Assembly (NCBI RefSeq): GCF_000010985.1
Contig: NC_013939.1
Span: 1,455,501 to 1,519,500 of the forward strand
Direction: 5' to 3'
DNA length: 64,000 nt
DNA from: Deferribacter desulfuricans SSM1
GTDB lineage: Bacteria > Chrysiogenota > Deferribacteres > Deferribacterales > Deferribacteraceae
In this document: positions 8,862-18,135 of the stretch, piece after piece
Layout of the letters: each line of letters starts with the position of its first letter
Position numbering within the stretch: the stretch's first letter is position 1
Made by a program: the position numbers and the translations under genes
The notes under the pieces: model-generated
Databases searched by the model: none
Told to the model about the DNA's origin: nothing
The model's input: the letters and a program-made list of their open reading frames with translations, nothing else

Positions 8862-10135
8862 TTTATCACCTCAACTAAATCTTTTCCATTTAATAATGCC
8901 TTTTCGGCAATTAACTTCCATTTTTCAGCTATCATATTTGAAAGCTCTGCTTGAGACTGAAGTAAATTAACTTCATATCTTAAATACTCTTCTGTAGTCA
9001 TTCTTTGATTTTTATATGCTACTTTTGCAATATTAAGAAGATCCCTTTGATTTTCCACCTGTTTTTGATACAAAGAAATGTTTTCTTCAATTATTGGCAA
9101 CTGCTCATCAATTTTCTGTTTTGTAGATTCAATCTCTAGTTTAGCCTTATTATACTTTTGTTTTGCTTTGAAAAGATCAATTTTACTCTCTTTTAAACCG
9201 GTAAAGTTAGTTTTTTCAAACAATGGTATTTTTAAAGCTACCATAATAGAACCATAAGTCCTCTCAATATGTGTATCAGTATTATATGCAGTACCTGCAT
9301 TTTGAATATAAGATGCAGTCAAATATAAAGAAGGGTAAAATTTATCTTTAGCTGCCTGTTTTGAAATGAGATTTGCCTCTATATCTTTGTTTAATATTTT
9401 TAATGTTAAATTTTCACCATTAAGATTCTGTTCAACAAGAGTCATAGGGACTGACTCTTCAATATCTTTACTTGTCAGAATTTTAATATTTTTGACAATT
9501 TCAACTTTCTTATTAACCAGATTATTTTTCATAGACTTTAACTGGAGAATAAGATTGTCTATTTTATAAAGTTCTGCTTCAGGAAGTCTCCCATTTTTAA
9601 CCATCAAAGAAATATGATTTTTGGTAGTATTTAAAGATTCTATCCTTTTATCTAAATAATCAATATAACTTTCAAGGTATGATAGTGATGCATTTAAAGA
9701 TACTACCGCAGCTTCTCTTGATATAATGTTTTGTTTTCTTTTAAGCCTTAATTCTGATTGAACTACAGAAAGTTTTTTCCTTAAAGTATAAATCTCTTTA
9801 ACGAATAAAGGCATTTTCAATTCTAAACCATATCTTAGAATCGCCTTCGAAAAAGGGATTGGATCTACCCTTGGATTAACTTCTGTAGGAGGCATAGGCC
9901 TTAAATTGGTAGGAGAATTGTGATACTCATAACTAACAATACCATCAACTGATGGATATAGTTTGGCAGTCAGTTTTTCTTTTTCAATATTGGATTTTTC
10001 AATCTGCAATTTGTCGATAATTGAATCTGGTTGATTTTTAACAGCATTAAGTAAGTCATCAATCGTCAGTGCATACATAGTATTAAAAGATGTAAAAGTA
10101 AACACAAAAAACGTAACTAAAAAAATTCTTTTCAT
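8858..10135 (-). CDS. TolC-family outer-membrane efflux channel
   Basis: This 425-residue protein has a signal peptide ending near MYA-LTIDDLL, followed by the helical, coiled-coil-rich repeats of TolC-type channels. It would form the exit duct of the RND pump encoded by the next two genes. I chose the ATG at 10135 rather than an in-frame TTG three bases upstream, because GAGG is then spaced 6 nt away. It leads the operon and faces arsR across a 113-base control region. Confidence 0.85.
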   Translation of the reverse strand: MKRIFLVTFFVFTFTSFNTMYALTIDDLLNAVKNQPDSIIDKLQIEKSNIEKEKLTAKLYPSVDGIVSYEYHNSPTNLRPMPPTEVNPRVDPIPFSKAILRYGLELKMPLFVKEIYTLRKKLSVVQSELRLKRKQNIISREAAVVSLNASLSYLESYIDYLDKRIESLNTTKNHISLMVKNGRLPEAELYKIDNLILQLKSMKNNLVNKKVEIVKNIKILTSKDIEESVPMTLVEQNLNGENLTLKILNKDIEANLISKQAAKDKFYPSLYLTASYIQNAGTAYNTDTHIERTYGSIMVALKIPLFEKTNFTGLKESKIDLFKAKQKYNKAKLEIESTKQKIDEQLPIIEENISLYQKQVENQRDLLNIAKVAYKNQRMTTEEYLRYEVNLLQSQAELSNMIAEKWKLIAEKALLNGKDLVEVIK

Positions 10136-10148
10136 CAAACACCTCTAC

Positions 10149-10197
10149 AATATTTCTATCAATATAGAAATATTAATACTCTTTTATTTTTTGTCAA
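10149..10197 (-). promoter_or_regulatory. Promoter and palindromic operator of the RND operon
   Basis: On the minus strand TTGACA (10192-10197) and TAATAT (10170-10175) are 16 bases apart. A perfect 11-bp inverted repeat, AATATTTCTAT-CAAT-ATAGAAATATT (10149-10174), covers the -10 box and predicted start. This is where a repressor would bind. Which repressor uses it is unknown; the divergent ArsR is a candidate. Confidence 0.6.
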
Positions 10198-10213
10198 TAG
10201 AAAAGTTTTTGTA

Positions 10214-10241
10214 TTGACATATCGTGATTTATCGATATATT
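10214..10241 (+). promoter_or_regulatory. Promoter of the ars operon with internal palindrome
   Basis: TTGACA (10214-10219) and TATATT (10236-10241) are 16 bases apart, and the arsR ATG follows only 7 bases later with no ribosome site. The spacer holds ATATCG-N8-CGATAT (10219-10238), a likely ArsR operator that would block RNA polymerase when occupied. Confidence 0.7.
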
Positions 10242-10248
10242 CCACTTT

Positions 10249-10947
10249 ATGATTGAAGAATTTCTAAAAGCTATTTCTGATAAAACAAGACTTAGAATTT
10301 TAAATTTAATCAATTTTGCAAATGAAATATGTGTGTGCGATTTAGAAAACACACTTAAGCTAAAACAATCAACATTATCAACTCATTTATCAAAATTAAA
10401 TAAAACAAACATAATAAATTATCGAAAGAAAGGGAAATGGTCCTATTATAGAATAAACAATGAACTTGATAAAAATTATCAAAAATTACTTAAAAATATA
10501 ATTAATGTTTTCAAAAAATCAGAAACTGCAAAATCAGACATAAAAAATTACAAATCCAACAAAAACAGTTGCTCTATCAGTTATAAGATTTTAATTGTTG
10601 ATGACAAAAATGATCTTTACAGTCAAATTTTAGAAAAAGAACTGTCCAAAAAAGAAAACTTTAATATTGTCAGTGCAGGAATAAATCCTGCTGATAAAGT
10701 TTCACCCTTATTAAAAAAATTATATCCTGACGATTTCAAAAATTTTAGTTTCTTTACCAAGAGTATTAATAACTTCTTAGACTACGAGTTTGATATTATT
10801 TTTTATTTAATATCAGACAAGAAACAAAATCTACCTGACTTAAAAGCGAAAAAGCTAATAGAAATCACCATCAAAGAAAATGAACAAAAATTACCAATAA
10901 ACGATCTAAAAAAGCTATTACTAAAAAAATGTGAGAGGTATCTATGA
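10249..10947 (+). CDS. arsR: ArsR repressor fused to a degenerate ArsC-like domain
   Basis: Residues 1-90 are an ArsR/SmtB winged-helix repressor with the arsenite-binding ICVCDL motif (C28, C30). Residues from about 111 align to the arsenate reductase encoded next door: KILIVDD against KLLFLCT, then SQ...E and VSAGI against YSAGI. The catalytic loop is lost. The nucleophile Cys aligns to D118 and the loop Arg to Y124, and both resolving Cys are replaced by Ile and Leu. It is therefore a 232-residue fusion of a working-looking sensor and a dead reductase fold. The transcript looks leaderless. It overlaps arsC by 4 bases. Confidence 0.85.
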   Translation: MIEEFLKAISDKTRLRILNLINFANEICVCDLENTLKLKQSTLSTHLSKLNKTNIINYRKKGKWSYYRINNELDKNYQKLLKNIINVFKKSETAKSDIKNYKSNKNSCSISYKILIVDDKNDLYSQILEKELSKKENFNIVSAGINPADKVSPLLKKLYPDDFKNFSFFTKSINNFLDYEFDIIFYLISDKKQNLPDLKAKKLIEITIKENEQKLPINDLKKLLLKKCERYL

Positions 10948-11360
10948 AGAAAAAATTACTATTTTTATGCACAGGTAATTCCTGCAGAAGCCAGATGGCA
11001 GAAGGCTATGGTAAAATCTTTTTAGGGGATAAATACGAAGTCTATTCAGCAGGAATAGAAAAACATGGCCTAAACCCAAATATGGTTAAAGTTATGAAAG
11101 AAGACGGTGTTGATGTAAGTAATCAATATTCAAAGACTTTAAATGATTTAGTAGATATAGACTTTGATGTGGTTGTAACAGTTTGCGGTGACGCTCATGA
11201 GACCTGCCCTATGTATCTTAAAAAAGCTAAAATAATTCACAAAGGGTTCAAAGATCCAGCGAAAGCGAAAGGAACAGAAGAAGAAATTTTGAAAGTATTT
11301 AGAGAAGTAAGAGATCAAATAAAAGATTATATAAAAAATGAGTTAATAAATTTGATTTAA
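10944..11360 (+). CDS. arsC: Thioredoxin-coupled arsenate reductase
   Basis: This 138-residue protein of the low-molecular-weight phosphatase fold reduces cytoplasmic arsenate to arsenite. The P-loop CTGNSCRS gives nucleophile C9 and loop Cys C14. C81 and C88 in [10 protein letters not shown] complete the redox relay typical of the Bacillus/Staphylococcus thioredoxin-linked type. It sits between arsR and the arsenite exporter, overlapping the former by 4 bases, so the product can be pumped out at once. Confidence 0.93.
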   Translation: MKKKLLFLCTGNSCRSQMAEGYGKIFLGDKYEVYSAGIEKHGLNPNMVKVMKEDGVDVSNQYSKTLNDLVDIDFDVVVTVCGDAHETCPMYLKKAKIIHKGFKDPAKAKGTEEEILKVFREVRDQIKDYIKNELINLI

Positions 11361-11370
11361 GGAGATTGTA

Positions 11371-12411
11371 ATGGAATCAATAAGCAAAAAATTATCATTT
11401 TTAGACAGATATTTAACTCTATGGATTTTTTTAGCAATGATAGCTGGTGTTGCTATCGGTTATTTTGTGCCACAAAGTGTTCAAGTAATTAATAAGTTTC
11501 AGATTGGTACAACAAATATATTAATTGCAATCGGTCTTATTCTTATGATGTACCCCCCATTTGCAAAAGTTAGATATGAAGAGCTACCCGATGTATTTAA
11601 AAATGTAAAAATCTTGACAATATCACTATTGCAAAACTGGATTATCGGTCCTTTTCTGATGTTTTTTATCGCAATCATCTTTTTGAGAAATTATCCAGAG
11701 TATATGGTTGGTCTTATAATGATTGGATTGGCAAGATGTATTGCAATGGTTATCGTTTGGAATGAGCTTGCAAAAGGTGATACAGAATACGCTGCTGGTC
11801 TTGTTGCATTTAACTCTATTTTTCAAGTTTTATTTTACTCGATTTATGCATGGTTTTTTATAACAGTTTTACCTAAATATTTTGGTCTCAGTGGTGCGGT
11901 AGTTCAGGTAACAATATCACAAATAGCAAAAAGTGTGTTCATTTATCTGGGAATACCTTTTATTGCAGGAGCACTCACAAGATACATTGGAGTCAAAATT
12001 ATGGGTAAAGAAAGATATCATAAAGTTATCGTTCCTAAAATCAGCCCAATAACTCTTATCTCTTTATTATTCACTATCATTATCATGTTTAGTTTAAAAG
12101 GGAAATTAATTGTAAAACTACCAATGGACGTAGTTACTATAGCTTTACCACTTTTAGTTTACTTTACAGTAATGTTTTTTATCTCCTTTTATATAGGGAA
12201 AAAACTTGGTGCAGATTACAGTAAAACAACCACTTTAGCTTTTACAGCTGCAAGTAATAATTTTGAACTAGCAATTGCGGTAGCAGTTGCTGTCTTTGGT
12301 ATAAATTCTGGAGCTGCATTTGCTGCAGTAATTGGACCTTTAGTTGAAGTTCCTGTAATGATTGGCCTTGTAAATGTTGCTTTATACTTTCAAAGAAAAT
12401 ATTTTCAATAG
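11371..12411 (+). CDS. acr3: Arsenite efflux permease Acr3
   Basis: This 346-residue membrane protein has about ten helices. It carries the Acr3 signature [16 protein letters not shown] with the conserved C123, and a late helix with the expected acidic residue ([10 protein letters not shown]). It exports arsenite using the proton motive force. It follows arsC by 10 bases with an AAGGAG ribosome site and ends at a terminator shared with the convergent regulator gene. Confidence 0.93.
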   Translation: MESISKKLSFLDRYLTLWIFLAMIAGVAIGYFVPQSVQVINKFQIGTTNILIAIGLILMMYPPFAKVRYEELPDVFKNVKILTISLLQNWIIGPFLMFFIAIIFLRNYPEYMVGLIMIGLARCIAMVIVWNELAKGDTEYAAGLVAFNSIFQVLFYSIYAWFFITVLPKYFGLSGAVVQVTISQIAKSVFIYLGIPFIAGALTRYIGVKIMGKERYHKVIVPKISPITLISLLFTIIIMFSLKGKLIVKLPMDVVTIALPLLVYFTVMFFISFYIGKKLGADYSKTTTLAFTAASNNFELAIAVAVAVFGINSGAAFAAVIGPLVEVPVMIGLVNVALYFQRKYFQ

Positions 12412-12430
12412 GGTGTTTTGACACCCTATT
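12407..12430. terminator. Bidirectional terminator between acr3 and the NtrC-type gene
   Basis: AATAGGGTGT-TTTG-ACACCCTATT forms a 10-bp stem. It covers the 3' ends of both convergent genes. Confidence 0.8.
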
Positions 12431-13800
12431 TATATCTTTATTTCATATTTTTTCAGTTTTGCATTCAATGTTACTCTACTGATACCTAAAATTTCTGCTG
12501 TTTTACTTAAATTATAACCATTCATCTTTAATGCTCTTTTTATCAATCTTGCTTCGATCTCTTCCACACTTTTTACAAGCAAATTATCCTTATATTTATT
12601 GAAAAAATACTCCGTAACATAAACGTTATTAGATTTAATCTTATCAATTTTTATATCTTCAGGTTTTATTAAATTATCTTTTGTAATCAACACAGCTTTT
12701 CTAATAACATTCTCTAACTCTCTCACATTTCCTGGCCAATCGTATTCTAATAAAATATTAAAAACTTCATCTTCTATACAGCAAATACTTTTATTAAGCT
12801 CTTTTGAATATTTTATAGTAAAATAAACAGCAAGATCTTTAATATCCTCTTTCCTCTCTCTCAATGGAGGTAAATTAATGTTTACAACATTAAGACGATA
12901 ATAAAGGTCTTCTCTAAACAACCCCTTTTGTATTAATTCCTTTAAATCTTTATTTGTAGCTGCCACTATTCTAACATTAACTTTTTTGAGTTTGTTGCTA
13001 CCCAACCTTTCAATGGCACCATCTTGCAAGACTCTAAGAAGCTTAGCCTGAAGATCTAAAGGCATATCACCAATTTCATCAAGAAATAATGTCCCACCAT
13101 CAGCAATCTCAAATTTACCCATTTTGCTTTTATCAGCACCAGTAAAAGCACCCTTTTCATAACCAAACAACTCACTTTCCAACAACTCTTCAGGTATAGC
13201 AGCACAATTTATCGGTATAAAAGGTTTTTCTTTTCTGTCACTGTATTTATGAATAATTTTAACAATTAATTCTTTACCTGTGCCACTTTCACCTGTAACT
13301 AAAACCGGGTAATTTGTTTCAGCGACACCAGCCACCATAACCATAATATCCCTTATTGCTTTAGAAGACCCAATAAATATTTCATCACTAAAACTTTCAT
13401 AATCCAGCTTTAAAGCATTTTCAGGACAATATTCTTGATTATCAATTCTTGCTATTTTAGTTGCAATTTCAACAATATATTCTGGCTCAACAGGTTTAAC
13501 TATGTACTCCACTGCACCTAATTTTATACTATCCAATACAAGATTACTTGTGCCATAAGCAGTCATCATCACAACAGGCACATTTGCATCTATTTTTTTT
13601 ATAGCCTTTAAAACTTCTAACCCGTTTTCTTCTCCCAACTTATAGTCCAAAAAAATAATATTAAATTTATTCTTTTTAACTAAATCTAAAGCATCGCTAC
13701 CATTTAATGCTGTATGAACGTCAAAACTATCACTAAGTAACCTTTTTAAACCATAACACAATGCACTATCATCATCTATTATCAATACCCTAACCGACAT
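12430..13800 (-). CDS. Sigma-54-dependent NtrC-family response regulator
   Basis: This 456-residue protein has three parts: a receiver domain with phospho-acceptor D52 (FLDYKLG), an AAA+ domain with Walker A GESGTGKE and the sigma-54 contact loop GAFTGA, and a C-terminal Fis-type helix-turn-helix. It should activate sigma-54 promoters when phosphorylated by the kinase encoded just upstream. The only good sigma-54 promoter I found is at 4331-4348, so the molybdenum reductase operon is the likely target. The ATG at 13800 is preferred to a GTG 6 bases earlier because of the GAGG spacing. It overlaps the kinase gene by 11 bases. Confidence 0.93.
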   Translation of the reverse strand: MSVRVLIIDDDSALCYGLKRLLSDSFDVHTALNGSDALDLVKKNKFNIIFLDYKLGEENGLEVLKAIKKIDANVPVVMMTAYGTSNLVLDSIKLGAVEYIVKPVEPEYIVEIATKIARIDNQEYCPENALKLDYESFSDEIFIGSSKAIRDIMVMVAGVAETNYPVLVTGESGTGKELIVKIIHKYSDRKEKPFIPINCAAIPEELLESELFGYEKGAFTGADKSKMGKFEIADGGTLFLDEIGDMPLDLQAKLLRVLQDGAIERLGSNKLKKVNVRIVAATNKDLKELIQKGLFREDLYYRLNVVNINLPPLRERKEDIKDLAVYFTIKYSKELNKSICCIEDEVFNILLEYDWPGNVRELENVIRKAVLITKDNLIKPEDIKIDKIKSNNVYVTEYFFNKYKDNLLVKSVEEIEARLIKRALKMNGYNLSKTAEILGISRVTLNAKLKKYEIKI

Positions 13801-15172
13801 AAGCACCTCGTAAGCTTATTCTAAAAACTGTATTATTATCTTGACTTTCTACCAATATTAACTCACCATCCATTGCAGTTACTATCATATCACAGATTGC
13901 TAGCCCTAAACCCGTCCCTTTTGCTTTAGTGGTAAAAAAAGGCATAAATATTTTATCTTTAGCTTCTTCATTTATACCAGTTCCATTATCTATAATATCA
14001 ATTATCACATCTTCGCTTATATTAAATATATTGATTTCAATTTTATCCGCACCAGCATCCAATGAATTGTTGATCAGGTTTAATAATACCTGCAATAACT
14101 TCTCTTTATCAACCTTTATTATTTTTAACTTACTATTGAAATTAAATTCTGCGCTAATATTTAGTCTGTCAAAATACCTTTTTAATTCATCTTTAACCTC
14201 ATTAACAATAATATCAGTCTTTTCAATATTTACAGGTTTAGTATATTCCAAAAATTCATTTATTCTTCTAACAAGACGGTTAGCTTCACTTTTAATAACA
14301 CTTAAATCTTCGTGGCAACTACTATTTGAAGCACTGCATTTCGATAATTGATAGACCATAAGATTTATTGTCATAATTGGATTTTTAAGCTCATGAGCAA
14401 GACCAGCAGCCATCATACCTATAGAAGCAAGTTTTTCACTCCTTCTTGCCTTACGTTCCTCTTCATAAAATCTATTCAAAGTATCGTACAATCTCTCAGA
14501 CATTTCATTTAATGTTTTTGAAAGTTTTTTTATCTCTATTGAAGCATATTCTGGAACTTCTGTTTTAAATGGTAGGTTATCATAGTTTAACTCATTTATT
14601 TGATTCACAAAATTATTCATAGGCCGTATTAATAATTTTGTCAAATAAAGCCCCAGTAAAACCCCAAATAAAATAATCAAAATATTAACAAACCCTAATT
14701 TAAATAAGTTTAGTTTCACCTCATCATTTATCGCTTTTTTGTCTATAATAAAAAGTATATAACCTATGGGATCATTCTTTATTTTCATAATTTTAAGTTT
14801 CATATAATCATTATCAACCCCTTCACTTAATAAATCCATATCCCTTTTTGCTTTAGCATCTGCCAAATAACTTTTATTTTTATCAAATAAATATATATTT
14901 TTTATATACCTCGTATTATCACTAATCTGTTTCAGCGTAATAAAAAGTGTATAAACATCCTCATAGAGTATTGACTCAATTAATCTTTGTTCATTTGTTT
15001 TATAATGAGACTCTATAACTTGCTTTATATTATCTTTTATAAAACTATTTAGATAAATAAAAAGGATTATCAGATTTATAACAACAGTGCCAAAACCTAA
15101 AATTCCAATTAATAATCCAACTCTGTGTTTAATTTTAGGAGGTAAAAATCTATAAAACAAACTACTCTTCAT
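13790..15172 (-). CDS. Membrane sensor histidine kinase
   Basis: This kinase of about 460 residues has two transmembrane helices (about 16-40 and 155-175) flanking a periplasmic loop, then a HAMP linker, a DHp domain with H-box AAGLAHELKNPI, and a CA ATPase domain (DNGTGI, GTGLGLAIC). It is placed between a periplasmic PhnD-like binding protein and an NtrC-type regulator. The likely logic is that the loaded binding protein touches the periplasmic loop and starts phosphotransfer. The ATG at 15172 overlaps the end of the binding-protein gene. Confidence 0.92.
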   Translation of the reverse strand: MKSSLFYRFLPPKIKHRVGLLIGILGFGTVVINLIILFIYLNSFIKDNIKQVIESHYKTNEQRLIESILYEDVYTLFITLKQISDNTRYIKNIYLFDKNKSYLADAKAKRDMDLLSEGVDNDYMKLKIMKIKNDPIGYILFIIDKKAINDEVKLNLFKLGFVNILIILFGVLLGLYLTKLLIRPMNNFVNQINELNYDNLPFKTEVPEYASIEIKKLSKTLNEMSERLYDTLNRFYEEERKARRSEKLASIGMMAAGLAHELKNPIMTINLMVYQLSKCSASNSSCHEDLSVIKSEANRLVRRINEFLEYTKPVNIEKTDIIVNEVKDELKRYFDRLNISAEFNFNSKLKIIKVDKEKLLQVLLNLINNSLDAGADKIEINIFNISEDVIIDIIDNGTGINEEAKDKIFMPFFTTKAKGTGLGLAICDMIVTAMDGELILVESQDNNTVFRISLRGAYVG

Positions 15173-16019
15173 AACCAAACTTACTTAAATAATCCTTCAT
15201 AATAACAACTTTTTTCAATAATTTATAATCTGGTAAAATAAATCTTTCTATCTTCAATTTTTTTAAAATACTTTTCCCTTTATCATCCTTATGCATATTT
15301 AAAAGAACTTTTCTAATTTTATCACGTAAATCCTTGCTCATATAAGTTGATGCTACAAAAGGTGGAGCAAGAAATTCATCAGACTTATGTATAATTTTTA
15401 TATTTTTTACCTTATCAGGCTCATTCTGTTCTATAAAATCATAAACCAAACTATCAACAGCTGCACCATCTATCAATCCTATATTCACCAAATAAATAGA
15501 CTTATCATGGCTATTAGTAAAAAAAATCTTTTTAAAAAACTTATCAGGTTTCACACCAACCTCTTTTAAAATTAAATAAGTTGGATAAATAAAACCACTA
15601 TTTGATAACCTATCAGTAAAAGCAAATACTTTACCTTTCAAATCTGAGATTGTTTCAATTTTAGTTTTTTTATTAACGATTATATATGATCTGTACGTAC
15701 TTTTACCATTTACAACAGGAACCCCTAAAATATCATACCTCTTATTGTCTAAATAAATTAGAGCACCTGTGCATATGGAGGCAAAATCCACTCTACCAGT
15801 TTCTATTAATTTATTGATTTCAGAATAGTTTCTCCTAAAAATTGGATTTATTTTCTTTCCCACTTTCTGCTCTATGTATTTACCAAAATCTTTATATAGG
15901 AAAAAAGTTTCATCAGGTGAAATCATTGATGCAATAGCAAAATTCAGCTCTGCTCTTACAGTATTACCTATTAACAATAAGTTAATTAAAAAAATTATAT
16001 TTATAATTTTTTTAGCCAT
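15162..16019 (-). CDS. PhnD-like periplasmic binding protein, putative ligand sensor
   Basis: This 285-residue protein has a signal peptide (residues 1-23, VRA before ELNF) and a phosphonate/phosphate-type binding fold with the usual [10 protein letters not shown] and [10 protein letters not shown] segments. No permease or ATPase is nearby; a two-component pair follows at once. This is the layout of AioX-AioS-AioR (arsenite oxidase control), and TtrS has a built-in domain of the same kind. The mature protein has a single Cys, C83, in [10 protein letters not shown] at the expected ligand pocket. The start is set by GGAG before ATG at 16019 and gives an 8-base overlap with the gene before. Confidence 0.82.
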   Translation of the reverse strand: MAKKIINIIFLINLLLIGNTVRAELNFAIASMISPDETFFLYKDFGKYIEQKVGKKINPIFRRNYSEINKLIETGRVDFASICTGALIYLDNKRYDILGVPVVNGKSTYRSYIIVNKKTKIETISDLKGKVFAFTDRLSNSGFIYPTYLILKEVGVKPDKFFKKIFFTNSHDKSIYLVNIGLIDGAAVDSLVYDFIEQNEPDKVKNIKIIHKSDEFLAPPFVASTYMSKDLRDKIRKVLLNMHKDDKGKSILKKLKIERFILPDYKLLKKVVIMKDYLSKFGYEE

Positions 16020-17076
16020 TGTAATTCTCCGGAACATAATCACAGAAAGGCTCTTCTGCCATATAATCACCCGTAACCGCATATGCTCTTGCTCTACACC
16101 CACCGCACACACCTAAATATTTACAAACTCCACATTTCCCTTCATATGACTTAAAATCCCTAATATCTTGAAACAACTTTGAATTTTCCCAAATATCCTT
16201 AAATTTCTCTTTAAATACATTACCTGCACTTATAGGAAAATATGAACATGGATAAACATCCCCTTTTGCACTAATAAAGCATATAGATTGAGCAGCTATA
16301 CAACCTTTCCCTCCGCCAGTTGAAAATTTTAAACTTCTTCTCTGAGTATCAAGCCCCTCTTTTTTACTTCTTTCATGCCATATTCTGTAATATTGTGGTG
16401 CACAGGTAGGCCTTACCAAAATTTCATCCTCTTCTCTTTCCATCTCATAATGCCAATTTAAAATGTCTTCATAATCTTCCTTACTAACAAGCTCTTTCAT
16501 TATCTCCTCACCTCTACCTGTTGGCACAATGAGAAACATATACCAAGCTGTAGCACCAAGTTTTTTAGCTAATTTATAGGTGTTCTCTATATCATGCTGA
16601 TTCCTTTTAGTAAAAGATGAATTTATTATAAAAGGGATATCATGTTTATTAAAATATTCTGCAGCTCTCATAACTCCTTCAAAAGCTCCTGGCTGCCCCC
16701 TAAAATCATCATGAATCTCTTTTGTAGATCCATCAAGGCTCAAAGAAACAATTTTTATACCGCTATCCTTAATTTTCATACAAATTTCATCATTAACTAA
16801 AACCCCATTTGTAGCCATGCACATTCTAAACCCTTTTTCCGTGCCATATCTCGCAATATCAAAAACATCTTTTCTAAGCAAAGGCTCACCACCAGATAAA
16901 ACTATCACAGGTGTAGCAACTTCTTTTATCTCATCTAACAGTTTGAAGCATTTATCCAGCGTAAACAACCCTTCCGGTGAATGAATATCTGAAGAAGATC
17001 TGCAATGAACACAGTTTAGATTACATTTTTCAGTTATTTCCCACGCCATCCATTTTAATTCCCACTTTTTACTCAT
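16012..17076 (-). CDS. Radical SAM/SPASM protein, AhbC/AhbD/NirJ-like
   Basis: This 354-residue radical SAM enzyme has the CX3CX2C cluster motif at C18, C22 and C25. A SPASM-type C-terminal region ([18 protein letters not shown]...EEPFC) resembles the alternative heme and heme d1 enzymes AhbC, AhbD and NirJ. It may act in heme formation from siroheme; another modification role is possible. The ATG at 17076 with GGAG 6 nt upstream is chosen over earlier in-frame starts, giving an 8-base overlap with the TtcA-like gene. Confidence 0.75.
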   Translation of the reverse strand: MSKKWELKWMAWEITEKCNLNCVHCRSSSDIHSPEGLFTLDKCFKLLDEIKEVATPVIVLSGGEPLLRKDVFDIARYGTEKGFRMCMATNGVLVNDEICMKIKDSGIKIVSLSLDGSTKEIHDDFRGQPGAFEGVMRAAEYFNKHDIPFIINSSFTKRNQHDIENTYKLAKKLGATAWYMFLIVPTGRGEEIMKELVSKEDYEDILNWHYEMEREEDEILVRPTCAPQYYRIWHERSKKEGLDTQRRSLKFSTGGGKGCIAAQSICFISAKGDVYPCSYFPISAGNVFKEKFKDIWENSKLFQDIRDFKSYEGKCGVCKYLGVCGGCRARAYAVTGDYMAEEPFCDYVPENYNG

Positions 17077-17737
17077 CCTTCTCTCCATAAATTTCATAAT
17101 TTTCAATAATATAATTTATATTTCCTACTAATTCAATATAATTAATCTCAAGCAACTTTGAAACCTTTTCAACAAAACCAGTTACTCTATTTTTCACCAA
17201 ACACTTATACTCATTATCTGTTATCCCATACTTTTTTGCATATTTTTCAATATCTCGTTTGAACACATAAAAAAAAGGCCTCAACACTGTAACTTCGCCA
17301 AAATAATCCCTTTTTACTGGCAATGATTCCAACTTTTTTTGATAAAAAATATTCCATAAAAATCTTTCTGCAAAATCATCTGCATGATGTGCAAATAATA
17401 CATACTTACAACCAACCTCTTTTGCAAATTGAAAAATATAATGCCTTCTAAGCCTTGAGCAAAAATAGCAATCTATCGGAAATTTTACATCCTCTTTAAC
17501 TTCAACATTTATTGCGTCAGGCAAAGTAGTCTTCAAATCCCCAGATATTCCAACATGAACAGGATAAATTTTGCCAGCAAAACTATTATTCTCATAGAAT
17601 TTACTAAGCAAATGATAAAGAACAGCAGAATCAATACCTCCCGAAACACCAACTATTAAATCTTCTCCTAGAAATGGGTATTTTTGATGAGTTTTCAATA
17701 AACTACCAATCAATCTTTTTTCTATCTTTTTATACAT
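17069..17737 (-). CDS. PP-loop ATPase, TtcA-like
   Basis: This 222-residue adenylating enzyme has the PP-loop SGGIDS and a CYFCSRLRR motif close to the CxxC(SRLRR) of TtcA, which thiolates tRNA cytidine 32 using an Fe-S cluster. It is shorter than TtcA of E. coli and the third cysteine context (EYKCLVKN) is atypical, so the substrate is open. It lies between archease and the radical SAM gene with 8-base overlaps on both sides. Confidence 0.7.
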   Translation of the reverse strand: MYKKIEKRLIGSLLKTHQKYPFLGEDLIVGVSGGIDSAVLYHLLSKFYENNSFAGKIYPVHVGISGDLKTTLPDAINVEVKEDVKFPIDCYFCSRLRRHYIFQFAKEVGCKYVLFAHHADDFAERFLWNIFYQKKLESLPVKRDYFGEVTVLRPFFYVFKRDIEKYAKKYGITDNEYKCLVKNRVTGFVEKVSKLLEINYIELVGNINYIIENYEIYGEKDE

Positions 17738-18128
17738 CAAAAATAAAATTCCCTTCTATCAAATTGTCTTTTTCCAATACGTAAAAATTATGCTTAGTTA
17801 TAGCCTTTATCTCAATTTCAATATCTTCATTACTTTTAAAAAGTGAAAACACAGCTTTGGAATTAACCAATTCTACTAATCTAAAAATAACCCTTTTTGC
17901 ATATAGATAAAAAATTAAATCTTTTAATAGCTCATAAACAAAAACATCAAAATCTTCAATTAAATACCCCTTTTTATCTGCAATATCTTCTATGTTTTCT
18001 ATTTTCTTATCAAAACACAAATAGTAAAAACTTTCTAATAAATTTTTAATAAACTCTTCTCTATCTTTTCCATAAACTTTTAATCCTACATCAGCAGTGG
18101 TATCTACAATTTCAAATTTTTTCTCCAT
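17730..18128 (-). CDS. Archease-family protein
   Basis: This 132-residue protein opens with DTTADVGLKVYG and ends with IEIKAITKHNFYV, the two conserved ends of archease. Archease activates the RNA ligase RtcB and has been linked to tRNA modification enzymes. No rtcB is in the window; a tRNA-thiolase-like gene overlaps downstream by 8 bases. An AGGTGA ribosome site precedes the start. Confidence 0.78.
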   Translation of the reverse strand: MEKKFEIVDTTADVGLKVYGKDREEFIKNLLESFYYLCFDKKIENIEDIADKKGYLIEDFDVFVYELLKDLIFYLYAKRVIFRLVELVNSKAVFSLFKSNEDIEIEIKAITKHNFYVLEKDNLIEGNFIFDV

Positions 18129-18135
18129 AAATCAC

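Noticed and set aside
16020-16112. Longer N-terminus for the PhnD-like protein (start at 16112)
   Set aside because: The extension lies inside the radical SAM gene and would hide the signal peptide. [10 protein letters not shown] at 16019 has its own GGAG site.
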